NCBI GenBank assembly: GCA_964483985.1
Contig: CAZADS010000006.1
Span: forward strand, 1 to 38,607
Direction: 5' to 3'
Origin: CAZADS01 sp964483985
GTDB lineage: Bacteria > Pseudomonadota > Alphaproteobacteria > Thalassobaculales > Thalassobaculaceae
Length of the DNA: 38,607 nt
Part shown: piece after piece, positions 25,661 through 32,736 of the stretch
How the letters are laid out: the number at the start of each line of letters is the position of its first letter
Numbering within the stretch: position 1 is the stretch's first letter
Program-made: the position numbers and the translations under genes
The notes under the pieces: generated by a model
What the model was told of the DNA's origin: nothing
The model's input: the letters and a program-made list of their open reading frames with translations, nothing else
Databases searched by the model: none

Positions 25661-25752
25661 TACGCGAAGCACATAGCACAAGTTGGCTCTACATGCCAAG
25701 AGACATCGTTTGTCCACTTTACCAAATGAAATTAGAAGTTTATATCATGATT

Positions 25753-26322
25753 ATGGCTATACGTACTATTTTAAAAATGGGTAATCCAACGCTTCTCGAA
25801 AAAGCTGAAACAATAGAAAGTCATCACGTTGATCAGCTGACAACATTGGTGCCTGATATGATCGAAACTATGCGGGCAGCAGGTGGGGTAGGTTTGGCAG
25901 CTCCTCAAATTGGTGAAAAACTGCGCGTTATAATTTTTGAAATTCCTAAAAACCGAACATCCGATCTCGCACAAGATAATCCAGTCGAACTCCAAATATT
26001 AATTAATCCAGTCTTCGAGCCACTCGGGAGGGAAATAGAGTTAGATTGGGAAGGGTGTCTTTCGATACCGGGATTACGTGGCGAAGTTCCTCGATTTAAA
26101 AATATTACATATCGAGGCCTTGACTCAAACGGTAATTCGGTAACCTCTGAAGCTAGCGGTTTTCATGCTAGAGTTGTGCAACACGAAATAGACCATTTAG
26201 ATGGTATATTATATCCGGAACGTATGGTAGACCTCCGAAAATTCGGTTTTGCCGATGAAATGATTGCAAACCCAGAATATAAAACAAGCAAAAACCACGA
26301 TATTAGCAAAAATGGCGACTGA
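25753..26322 (+). CDS. def: Peptide deformylase
   Basis: Removes the formyl group from the N-terminal methionine of new proteins; a metallohydrolase at the ribosome exit. The 189 residues contain all three family motifs: GVGLAAPQIG (motif 1), EGCLSIPG (motif 2, with the Cys metal ligand) and QHEIDHLDG (motif 3, with the two His ligands and the catalytic Glu). The frame is open from 25654, but homology begins at the ATG at 25753 (MAIRTILKMGNP); another ATG at 25747 is possible. It sits between rpsU and the COQ9 homologue, with which it overlaps by 11 bases and is probably co-transcribed. Confidence 0.95.
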   Translation: MAIRTILKMGNPTLLEKAETIESHHVDQLTTLVPDMIETMRAAGGVGLAAPQIGEKLRVIIFEIPKNRTSDLAQDNPVELQILINPVFEPLGREIELDWEGCLSIPGLRGEVPRFKNITYRGLDSNGNSVTSEASGFHARVVQHEIDHLDGILYPERMVDLRKFGFADEMIANPEYKTSKNHDISKNGD

Positions 26323-26929
26323 CCAATTTCAACGGCAAAATCAACTAATCCGAGACAAATTACTACTTCATGCTTTGCCTCACGTTGTGTTTGATGGATG
26401 GGGAGTGGAAGCGCTTAAAGCTGGGGTAAATAATACGGATTTAGATAAAGGACTAGTGTATGCCGCTTTTTCTCATCCGTCTGATTTAGTTATGCATTTC
26501 TCAGATTGGGCAGATAGAAAAATGCTAGACCGTCTAAAGAATTATGATTTCACAGACATGAAAATAAGAGAACGGATTAATCTGGCCGTACGCAGTCGGT
26601 TGGAAGAGCTTTCCGGTTATGAGGAAGCAGTTAGACGCTCGATTGCTCATCTTAAAATCAGTTATGTTTATAAAACGGTTGATCTTATTTGGCGGGAAGC
26701 TGGGGACAAATCGGTCGACTTCAATTTCTATACAAAAAGAGCTCTCCTTGGAGTGGTATTAACGTCCACTACACTTTATTGGTTCGATGACAAATCCCAA
26801 GGCCATGGAGACACGTGGACGTTTTTGGATAGGCGCATTAATGGAGTTATGAAAATTCCTAAAATTCAATCAAAAATATCTACTGCCGCCTCTAATGCTT
26901 TAAAACCCTTCAAAATGAAACGAACCTGA
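26312..26929 (+). CDS. COQ9 family protein (rpsU-divergently transcribed type)
   Basis: A 205-residue COQ9 homologue. Mitochondrial COQ9 binds lipid and helps the COQ7 hydroxylase in ubiquinone synthesis; the bacterial role is inferred from that. The N-terminal half is TetR-like helical (LLHALPHVVFDGWG, then EALKAGV and VYAAFSHP), and the C-terminus has the characteristic FNFYTKRALLGVVLTSTTLY, then WFDDKS, TWTFLDRRIN. The family was named for its place opposite rpsU, and here rpsU is indeed divergent, with def in between. I chose the ATG at 26312, which overlaps def by 11 bases; a TTG at 26264 would add 16 residues lying in the def gene. Confidence 0.92.
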   Translation: MATDQFQRQNQLIRDKLLLHALPHVVFDGWGVEALKAGVNNTDLDKGLVYAAFSHPSDLVMHFSDWADRKMLDRLKNYDFTDMKIRERINLAVRSRLEELSGYEEAVRRSIAHLKISYVYKTVDLIWREAGDKSVDFNFYTKRALLGVVLTSTTLYWFDDKSQGHGDTWTFLDRRINGVMKIPKIQSKISTAASNALKPFKMKRT

Positions 26930-27020
26930 TAGTTCGAAAGTTGGAAGTTTTGGAAATTTCTAATAATTCAGTCTTTAAATCGACCAAAACAGTTCATCGG
27001 CCGGCTAAGTATTTTTTAAA

Positions 27021-28547
27021 ATGACCAGCGATCAAGCACAACTGGGTGTTCGAAAGTCCACCGAGTTCGAGAACGCGGTACTGCTGGGCGTCATGACCCT
27101 GGTGACTATGCTATATGCAATCTCAGTCACCATAGCCAACGTGTCACTTCCACAGATAAAAGGTGCCTTATCAGCGACTACAGACGAAATCGCTCTTATA
27201 GTGACCTTTAACATTATTGCAGCTGCCATAGCCACACCGATGACCGGGTGGCTAGCAGCTCGTTTCGGCCGGCGCAATGTCCTTATTTGGTCAGTAATAG
27301 GATTTACGATATCATCTTTCCTTTGCGGCACAGCCACGTCTTTGGAACAATTAGTCTTTTACAGAGTTATTCAAGGTGCATGCGGTGCACCATTACCCCC
27401 TCTCTGTCAAGCTATTGTGGTAGATGCTTATCCCAAGGAAAAGATAGGGTCGGCAAATGCCATTTTTGGAATGGGTGTTGTCATCGGTCCTATCATCGCT
27501 CCCGCCATCGGAGGCTACCTTAGCGAAACATATAGTTGGCGATGGGTTTTCTTTATGATGGTACCTTGTGGGGTGATCTCGCTACTGGGGGTTATGCTTT
27601 TTCTCAGGCGCAGACCTTTTCGACCCAGCGTTCACCTTGATTGGACAGGTTTTTTTGCCTTGGCTATTGCTGTGGGCGCCTTCCAATTTATGCTAGACCG
27701 GGGACAGCGGTTAGATTGGTTCGATAATTGGCAAATTATATTTTGTGCCATTGCCGCAGTATTTGGCTTGTATATATTTATAACGCATTCTTTAACCGCA
27801 GATCGACCATTTTTAAATCCGCGCTTGTTGCTAAAGCGGAATTATGCCTTGGGTCTTCTTTTCGCTTTCATATTCGGGTTATTAAATTTCACCCCAATCA
27901 CACTTGTGCCCGCCTTACTGCAAACTCTACGCGGCTACCCCGATTCTATAGTTGGTTTAATCCTCGGTATTAGAGGAACCGGTACCTTGTTAGGTTTCAC
28001 TTTTATGTTGTTAGGAGGTAGTAAAATTGATCCAAGATACACAATGTTTGCGGGTTTCTCTCTTCAAGGTATAGCTGGTTGGTATATGGCTCAATTTAAT
28101 CTAAACCTAACAATGCTTGACGTTTTATGGACATCTTGGTTACAAGGATTGGGAGTTGGAATGATCTGGGTTCCGTTAACTATAGTAACTTTTAGCCAGT
28201 TAAATGAAAGTGAAACAGCTGAGGGTGCTTCGATATTTCATTTAGTTCGGAATTTTGGTAGCAGCGTATTTATTTCAGTTAGTTTTGCGATAATGATTTA
28301 TACCAGTCAAATGAATCACTCTACCTTGACTGAAAGTGCTACTCCATTAAACGAGGCTCTCATTTTCCAAAACTCCTTGTTTTCAACTTGGTCAATAGAA
28401 GGAACGCGAACTCTTGCAGCCCTAAGTGGTGAAATTGGTAGACAATCTTTAATGATTGGTTACCTCAACGCTTTTTACGCTTTTACCATGACAGCATTTG
28501 CCATTTGTCCATTCCTATTTTTGGCCAAATTAAAAAAACCAACATAG
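27021..28547 (+). CDS. DHA2 family MFS efflux transporter (EmrB-like)
   Basis: A 508-residue inner-membrane drug:proton antiporter of the DHA2 family, with about 14 hydrophobic segments. Motif A is visible as GWLAARFGRRN after the second helix and motif C as GMGVVIGPIIAPAIGGYL in the fifth, followed by WRWVFFMMVPCG, all typical of EmrB/QacA relatives. In Gram-negative bacteria such proteins usually work with an EmrA-type periplasmic adaptor, but no hlyD/emrA gene is adjacent, so it either acts alone or uses a distant partner. It lies 91 bases after the COQ9 homologue on the same strand and is convergent with an MntR-like regulator. Substrate unknown. Confidence 0.92.
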   Translation: MTSDQAQLGVRKSTEFENAVLLGVMTLVTMLYAISVTIANVSLPQIKGALSATTDEIALIVTFNIIAAAIATPMTGWLAARFGRRNVLIWSVIGFTISSFLCGTATSLEQLVFYRVIQGACGAPLPPLCQAIVVDAYPKEKIGSANAIFGMGVVIGPIIAPAIGGYLSETYSWRWVFFMMVPCGVISLLGVMLFLRRRPFRPSVHLDWTGFFALAIAVGAFQFMLDRGQRLDWFDNWQIIFCAIAAVFGLYIFITHSLTADRPFLNPRLLLKRNYALGLLFAFIFGLLNFTPITLVPALLQTLRGYPDSIVGLILGIRGTGTLLGFTFMLLGGSKIDPRYTMFAGFSLQGIAGWYMAQFNLNLTMLDVLWTSWLQGLGVGMIWVPLTIVTFSQLNESETAEGASIFHLVRNFGSSVFISVSFAIMIYTSQMNHSTLTESATPLNEALIFQNSLFSTWSIEGTRTLAALSGEIGRQSLMIGYLNAFYAFTMTAFAICPFLFLAKLKKPT

Positions 28548-28562
28548 GATACAAGCACGCGT

Positions 28563-28597
28563 AAATAAGATAAAACGAGAACTTTTCAAGATTCTCG
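28563..28597 (-). terminator. Intrinsic terminator of the MntR-like gene
   Basis: On the minus strand the sequence forms CGAGAA, then CTT (after a single bulged T), a GAA loop, AAG, then TTCTCG, and runs straight into TTTTATCTTATTT. The stem (28597-28576) includes the MntR stop codon (28588-28586). This stem with an immediate T-rich tract is the clearest Rho-independent terminator in the window. Read the other way it lacks the T tract, so it should not stop the exporter transcript well. Confidence 0.55.
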
Positions 28598-29071
28598 GAA
28601 GCGCTTTGTAGCTAGTTCAAAAGCACGCAATGTCTCATCACTTACGTGATGTTCCATGCCCTCTGCATCCGCTTCTGCAATATCTGCAGGAATACCTATC
28701 GCCTGAAGAAATTCAAGAACGACTTTATGGCGTGCCCGCGACCACTCAGCTAACTGTTGACCCTTTTCTGTTAAAAAAATTGCTCGATAGGGTTTCGATT
28801 CAACCAACCCTTCCTTTTGTAGCCTTTGAACGGTAGCGTTCACAGTAGGCATCGTTACCCCTAAATGGGATGCTAAATCAACCAGTCTCGCCTCGCCATG
28901 AATTTCGATTAAATCTGATATCAGTTCTACGTAATCCTCCATAATTTCCGCACTATGATCTCTGCGGATGCGTTGAAACAAAGCAGCCCTTCGTTCAGAA
29001 TCTTTAAGATCGATAACAGGTGAGTTGACTTCTGTCTCCTGCATTTTTCGATAACTGATTTTGTCAGGCAC
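28586..29071 (-). CDS. MntR-like manganese-responsive transcriptional regulator (DtxR family)
   Basis: A 161-residue DtxR-family regulator. An N-terminal acidic extension (1-42) precedes the winged helix-turn-helix at about 45-105, whose recognition part is LASHLGVTMPTVNATVQRLQ, with KPYRAIFLTEKG as the wing. The dimerisation and metal site follows, with ARHKVVLEFL and EGMEHHVSDE (Glu and two His as ligands); the SH3-like third domain of DtxR is missing, as in MntR. The start is a GTG at 29071, supported by GAGAGGGA eight bases upstream; an ATG at 29044 lacks such a site. MntR usually sits next to mntH or sitABCD, which are absent here; the convergent neighbour is a drug exporter. Confidence 0.9.
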   Translation of the reverse strand: MPDKISYRKMQETEVNSPVIDLKDSERRAALFQRIRRDHSAEIMEDYVELISDLIEIHGEARLVDLASHLGVTMPTVNATVQRLQKEGLVESKPYRAIFLTEKGQQLAEWSRARHKVVLEFLQAIGIPADIAEADAEGMEHHVSDETLRAFELATKRFRES

Positions 29072-29478
29072 CTCGTATGTCCCTCTCGAAAATTAACCGC
29101 AGAAGTAGGGGTTATTAAATAACTTATTACGTTTGAAATATTAATGCTTCAACGCAGCCCTAATGCTAAAGTTCGATTAGATAGATATTAAAAGCACTAC
29201 TATGTGCAATTGTGCCACATTAGAAGATATACTGCTAGAAACAAAACTCTTACTGTAACCTTACTTCCTTTTCTATCTGTACCTTTGATTTTTAGAAAAT
29301 ATAGCTTCTTTTTTCAAATGAATGACCAGTTTCTATTTGAAAATATTTTGAACCTGAAAAAATACCACCGGCTGTGTTTTGCCCAAACCCAATTAAATAG
29401 GTATAGGCGATTAGTTTATCGCCATTTTGTATCTGGTTTTAAAATTTATGCTACTAATACGTTCTCTGTGTTGGAACT
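29072..29478. other. 407-base region without a recognised gene
   Basis: Very AT-rich stretch upstream of the mntR-like gene and downstream of the IscU-like gene. It must hold the mntR promoter. A perfect six-base inverted repeat with a six-base loop (GGCGAT at 29406-29411 and ATCGCC at 29418-29423) may end the IscU-like transcript, but lacks a T tract. An open frame here (29204-29539, plus) has no family likeness and runs into the IscU-like gene on the other strand; I do not count it as a gene. No tRNA or repeat was found. Confidence 0.4.
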
Positions 29479-29910
29479 TCAGTCTGCAAGGTTCTTCGCA
29501 GCTTTGAGAACCGCATTGAAAACCAATAGGATTGACTGATGACGGTTTGTAAAGTCTCGAGCCGGTTCCAATAATCTCATTTCGGCCCATTCAGCATCTG
29601 GTGAAGGACCATTTTGTTTTAGCATAGAAAACATGCAATTACGCACTGAACGAATATCACTCAGACGTTTGCCCAACACTATGCCACCAAATATAGACGC
29701 CGACGCACTACCTAATGCACAAGCTTCAACAGTTTGGCCAAAATCAATAATTACGTCACCTTCCATTATTAAATCGACGGTTATTCTACTCCCACACGAT
29801 CTCGAGACAACGGTTGCAGACGCATCTGGAGATTTAAGCCGCCCATCTCGAGCAATATCTGCTGCATAAGCCAGCAATTTTTCCTGATAAATATGGTTAA
29901 GAAGTGGCAT
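29479..29910 (-). CDS. IscU/NifU-like iron-sulfur cluster scaffold protein
   Basis: A 143-residue protein of the IscU/NifU N-terminal fold. Two of the three conserved cluster-binding cysteines are present: C39 in SRSCGSRI and C64 in VEACALGSAS. The third, normally in a His-Cys pair, is replaced: the corresponding place reads RHQS (H124, Q125), followed by the usual hydrophobic helix. The aspartate that normally follows the first cysteine is also not there. It lies 16 bases after sufE on the same strand. The pairing suggests that SufE, a sulfur acceptor, works with this protein, but binding of a full cluster is uncertain given the missing cysteine. No cysteine desulfurase gene is nearby. Confidence 0.85.
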   Translation of the reverse strand: MPLLNHIYQEKLLAYAADIARDGRLKSPDASATVVSRSCGSRITVDLIMEGDVIIDFGQTVEACALGSASASIFGGIVLGKRLSDIRSVRNCMFSMLKQNGPSPDAEWAEMRLLEPARDFTNRHQSILLVFNAVLKAAKNLAD

Positions 29911-29926
29911 AAATATGAACCATAGT

Positions 29927-30382
29927 TTATCCCACTCGTTCCAAAGCTAAATGGGCTCGTTTTTTGATGGATTTCACCATCGCGCCGAGTCCGTTTTTTC
30001 GAGTAAGACTTAGATGCTCTTCAAGCCCTATTTTACTAATAAAATTTGGCTCGATATTAAGAATTTCCTGAGGCGTCCGATTAGAATAAATTCGTAGTAA
30101 TATAGCGATAAGACCCGAAACAATTGCCGCATCACTTACGGCCAAAAACTTTAGGCGCCCTCCGTGATCCTCCCCAACAAACCAAACCTGACTCTGGCAA
30201 CCCTTGAGTTTAAATTCATCTCTAATATATTCAGCAGGCATTTCTGGCAATTTTCTGCCTAAATCGATAATATATTGATACCGATCCATCCAATCATCGA
30301 AAAAACTGAATTCTGCGATGAGTTCATCCTGCTCTTCTTCTATCGAAGTAACAGGCGGGACAATTTCATCGTGCAAGTTCAT
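29927..30382 (-). CDS. SufE family sulfur-acceptor protein
   Basis: A 151-residue SufE-type protein that receives persulfide sulfur from a cysteine desulfurase (SufS) and hands it to a scaffold. The sulfur-accepting cysteine is C62 in KLKGCQSQVWF, the family signature. Upstream are YQYIIDLGRKLP and the acidic N-terminal helix; the C-terminus has ILRIYSNRTPQEIL and GLEEHLSLTRKNGLGAM, also typical. The ATG at 30382 has GGAAGA close before it and is preferred to a TTG at 30421. It precedes the IscU-like gene by 16 bases and follows the D-threonine aldolase-like gene by 79 bases. Confidence 0.92.
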   Translation of the reverse strand: MNLHDEIVPPVTSIEEEQDELIAEFSFFDDWMDRYQYIIDLGRKLPEMPAEYIRDEFKLKGCQSQVWFVGEDHGGRLKFLAVSDAAIVSGLIAILLRIYSNRTPQEILNIEPNFISKIGLEEHLSLTRKNGLGAMVKSIKKRAHLALERVG

Positions 30383-30461
30383 CGTTCTTCCAAAAATCCA
30401 AGGTTGTAATTTCACCACCAATATCTAAGAACAATTGGATGCCAAATCCACTTTGCAGCAA

Positions 30462-31586
30462 TTAAAATACCGCACCACGCGCAGCCACCGGCCAAAGTGA
30501 TTCCACCACGTTATTTCTTATTCCTACATAATAATCATGGAGATTCACTGTCGGATCGCAATGGCCAGGAATTAAATAGATTTTGTCCCCCAACCGCAGT
30601 TTAGGCGCCTCTGTACCAAGCAACAAAGTACCGTGTTCATCCGATGCACTCACATAGTCCACGCCCTTTAACTTGGCAACGCGTGGCAAACCAGAATCAA
30701 TCGAGGTTGCTTTGTGCCCTGCATCTAGGACAGCTCTATCTCTAGCTGGGCAACTCATCACAGTAGACAATACAAACAAACTTTGACGAAACGTATCAAA
30801 AAATTCTCCTTCTTCATCCAAATTTAAACCATAATCAGCGTCCATAAAACAATAAGAACCAGCCTGAATTTCGTTCCAAATTCCGGAGGCAGCCTCAAAC
30901 TGAAAGGTACCTGTGCCGGCTCCGGTAATTTTCTCACATCCCAATCCCGCCAAATGAAGTTTTTCCACCGTATCCCTTACTAAATTTGCCGCGTGAGAAA
31001 TTGCCGTTTTGCGCTCACTAAATCCACGGATATGCTGAGCCCGACCATGGTATGCTTGTAATCCCCCAAATTCTAAATGAGATGCTTGATCGATTGCTTT
31101 TGCTAATTCGACGGCTTTGGTTCCAGAAGAAACACCACACCGACCACCACCTACGTCTATTTCCACCAAAACACGCACAATAGCCTCAAACCGTTTTGCT
31201 GCTGCATTTATTTCAGCGATATTCTCCATATTATCCGCACATACGCTTATTTTGGCACTACGACCTAAGGCTGCTAGTCGATCTAGTTTTCGACGCCCCA
31301 CTATCTGATTTGAAACCAATACATCTGCTATACCACCTGCGACCAAAATTTCTGCTTCACTAACTTTCTGACAACACTGCCCTATCGCACCCGCAGCAAT
31401 CTGTCGATGAGCAACAGCAGGTGATTTATGTGTTTTCGCATGAGGTCGGTGCACAACTCCAAGATCGGCAACCATTTTTGCCATTAAATTAATATTGTAC
31501 TCGAAAACATCCAGTTCCACTAAAAGTGCTGGAGTATCGATATCTGAAACGTTCATACCTATCTCGGCCGGAATTCTTGAAATCAT
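30462..31586 (-). CDS. DSD1-family PLP enzyme (D-threonine aldolase / D-serine dehydratase-like)
   Basis: A 374-residue fold-type III (alanine-racemase-like) pyridoxal-phosphate enzyme. The PLP lysine is in VHRPHAKTHKSP, with DTPALLVELD at the start of the barrel. Near the C-terminus GHCDPTVNLHD gives the divalent-metal site: in this family the metal is held by His and Cys (eukaryotic D-serine dehydratase) or His and Asp two residues on (D-threonine aldolase). The order H-C-D here fits the aldolase. Products would be glycine and an aldehyde, or a 2-oxo acid with ammonia if it is a dehydratase. AAAGGGA sits nine bases before the ATG. It begins 12 bases after meaB and is probably in the same transcript as the mutase genes. 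Confidence 0.9.
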   Translation of the reverse strand: MISRIPAEIGMNVSDIDTPALLVELDVFEYNINLMAKMVADLGVVHRPHAKTHKSPAVAHRQIAAGAIGQCCQKVSEAEILVAGGIADVLVSNQIVGRRKLDRLAALGRSAKISVCADNMENIAEINAAAKRFEAIVRVLVEIDVGGGRCGVSSGTKAVELAKAIDQASHLEFGGLQAYHGRAQHIRGFSERKTAISHAANLVRDTVEKLHLAGLGCEKITGAGTGTFQFEAASGIWNEIQAGSYCFMDADYGLNLDEEGEFFDTFRQSLFVLSTVMSCPARDRAVLDAGHKATSIDSGLPRVAKLKGVDYVSASDEHGTLLLGTEAPKLRLGDKIYLIPGHCDPTVNLHDYYVGIRNNVVESLWPVAARGAVF

Positions 31587-31598
31587 ATGCTTTCCCTT

Positions 31599-32591
31599 TC
31601 AAACAGAGCGAAATGCAGCCAGTGCACGTTCCGCCGCTATACCTGGAGGCATTCTATTTGCAGAAACTTCTTTCTCCAATTCCCTCACAATTTTCTTAAT
31701 CTCACTATTCTCTTCGATCGATATGATAACCCGGTCTTTTATCATCGACCACATCCAACGTATCTGTTGATCTCTTCGTTTGCTCTCAAATTCACTGGAT
31801 TTTTTGCATACCCGTCTGTGAATTTGGATTTCTTCCCAAATTTCGGCGAGACCCTCTTTAGTGACAGCGCTGCACGTTTGGGTTGGCGGACTCCAATTCG
31901 GACTGGTTGGAGTTAAAATTTCCAGAGCCCTTCGATATTCTGCTGCAGCTCTTTGAGCGGGTATGATCATATCCCCGTCAGCTTTATTGACCGCTATCAT
32001 ATCGGCAATTTCCAATAGCCCTTTTTTTATACCCTGCAGTTCGTCACCCGCCCCGGGTAACATAAGCGCGAGAAAAAAATCCACCATATCCGCGACAGTG
32101 ATTTCGGATTGCCCTACACCCACAGTTTCAATAAGAATAATATCAAAACCAGCAGCCTCACAAACTATCATACTTTCGCGAGTGGCCCGCGCAACACCGC
32201 CAAGTGTGCCCGAGGTGGGAGACGGTCTAATAAACGCTGCTGGATCTCTACTCAACTCTTGCATTCGCGTTTTATCACCCAGAATTGATCCACCAGTTCG
32301 GACGCTAGTTGGGTCCACAGCTAAAACCGCTACTTTGTGGTTGTTCCCGGTCAAATGCTTCCCTAGTGCCTCTATAAAAGTGCTTTTACCTACTCCTGGC
32401 ACTCCGGTAACGCCTACTCTGATGGATTCTCCCGACCTTGGCTGCAACGCTGTTAGAACCTTGTCTGCCATTTCTCTATGACTTGGAAGTCTACTTTCAA
32501 CCAGAGTGATGGTTTGAGCTAGTACTGACCTATCTCTATGTAAAACACCGGCTATATATTGATCAACCGTCAAGGATTTATGCGGCACCAT
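31599..32591 (-). CDS. meaB: Methylmalonyl-CoA mutase-associated GTPase MeaB
   Basis: A P-loop GTPase (G3E/ArgK type, 330 residues) that guards and loads adenosylcobalamin into methylmalonyl-CoA mutase. Walker A is GVTGVPGVGKST at 60-71; VDPTSVRTGGSILGDKTRM follows with the switch region, then IETVGVGQSE (Walker B/G3 region) and NKADGD (G4). The C-terminal helical arm is present, and RMPPGIAAERAL near the end. It stands 145 bases after mutB, same strand, with only a weak four-base hairpin between, so co-transcription is likely. No clear ribosome binding site precedes the ATG at 32591. Confidence 0.94.
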   Translation of the reverse strand: MVPHKSLTVDQYIAGVLHRDRSVLAQTITLVESRLPSHREMADKVLTALQPRSGESIRVGVTGVPGVGKSTFIEALGKHLTGNNHKVAVLAVDPTSVRTGGSILGDKTRMQELSRDPAAFIRPSPTSGTLGGVARATRESMIVCEAAGFDIILIETVGVGQSEITVADMVDFFLALMLPGAGDELQGIKKGLLEIADMIAVNKADGDMIIPAQRAAAEYRRALEILTPTSPNWSPPTQTCSAVTKEGLAEIWEEIQIHRRVCKKSSEFESKRRDQQIRWMWSMIKDRVIISIEENSEIKKIVRELEKEVSANRMPPGIAAERALAAFRSV

Positions 32592-32736
32592 TACATTACA
32601 ACCACGCTAAATTGAATGAATTTACAAGTCTCTATGATCATTGTTTTTGCTCGTTATTTCTAAAATAAATAAAAAATACGTCAAAGCTATAGAAACGGCT
32701 TTCCGTGCTTTGCTGCAAAACAATTCAGCTATCTTG

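Noticed and set aside
25654..25752. N-terminal extension of peptide deformylase
   Set aside because: The 33 extra residues do not resemble the family; the MAIRTILKMGNP start is typical of deformylase.
29204..29539. Plus-strand open frame of 111 codons
   Set aside because: No family likeness, odd composition, no ribosome binding site, and it runs antisense into the IscU-like gene.
32695..32706. ACGG-CTTT-CCGT hairpin between mutB and meaB
   Set aside because: Only a four-base stem followed (minus strand) by TTCTATAG; too weak to call a terminator.
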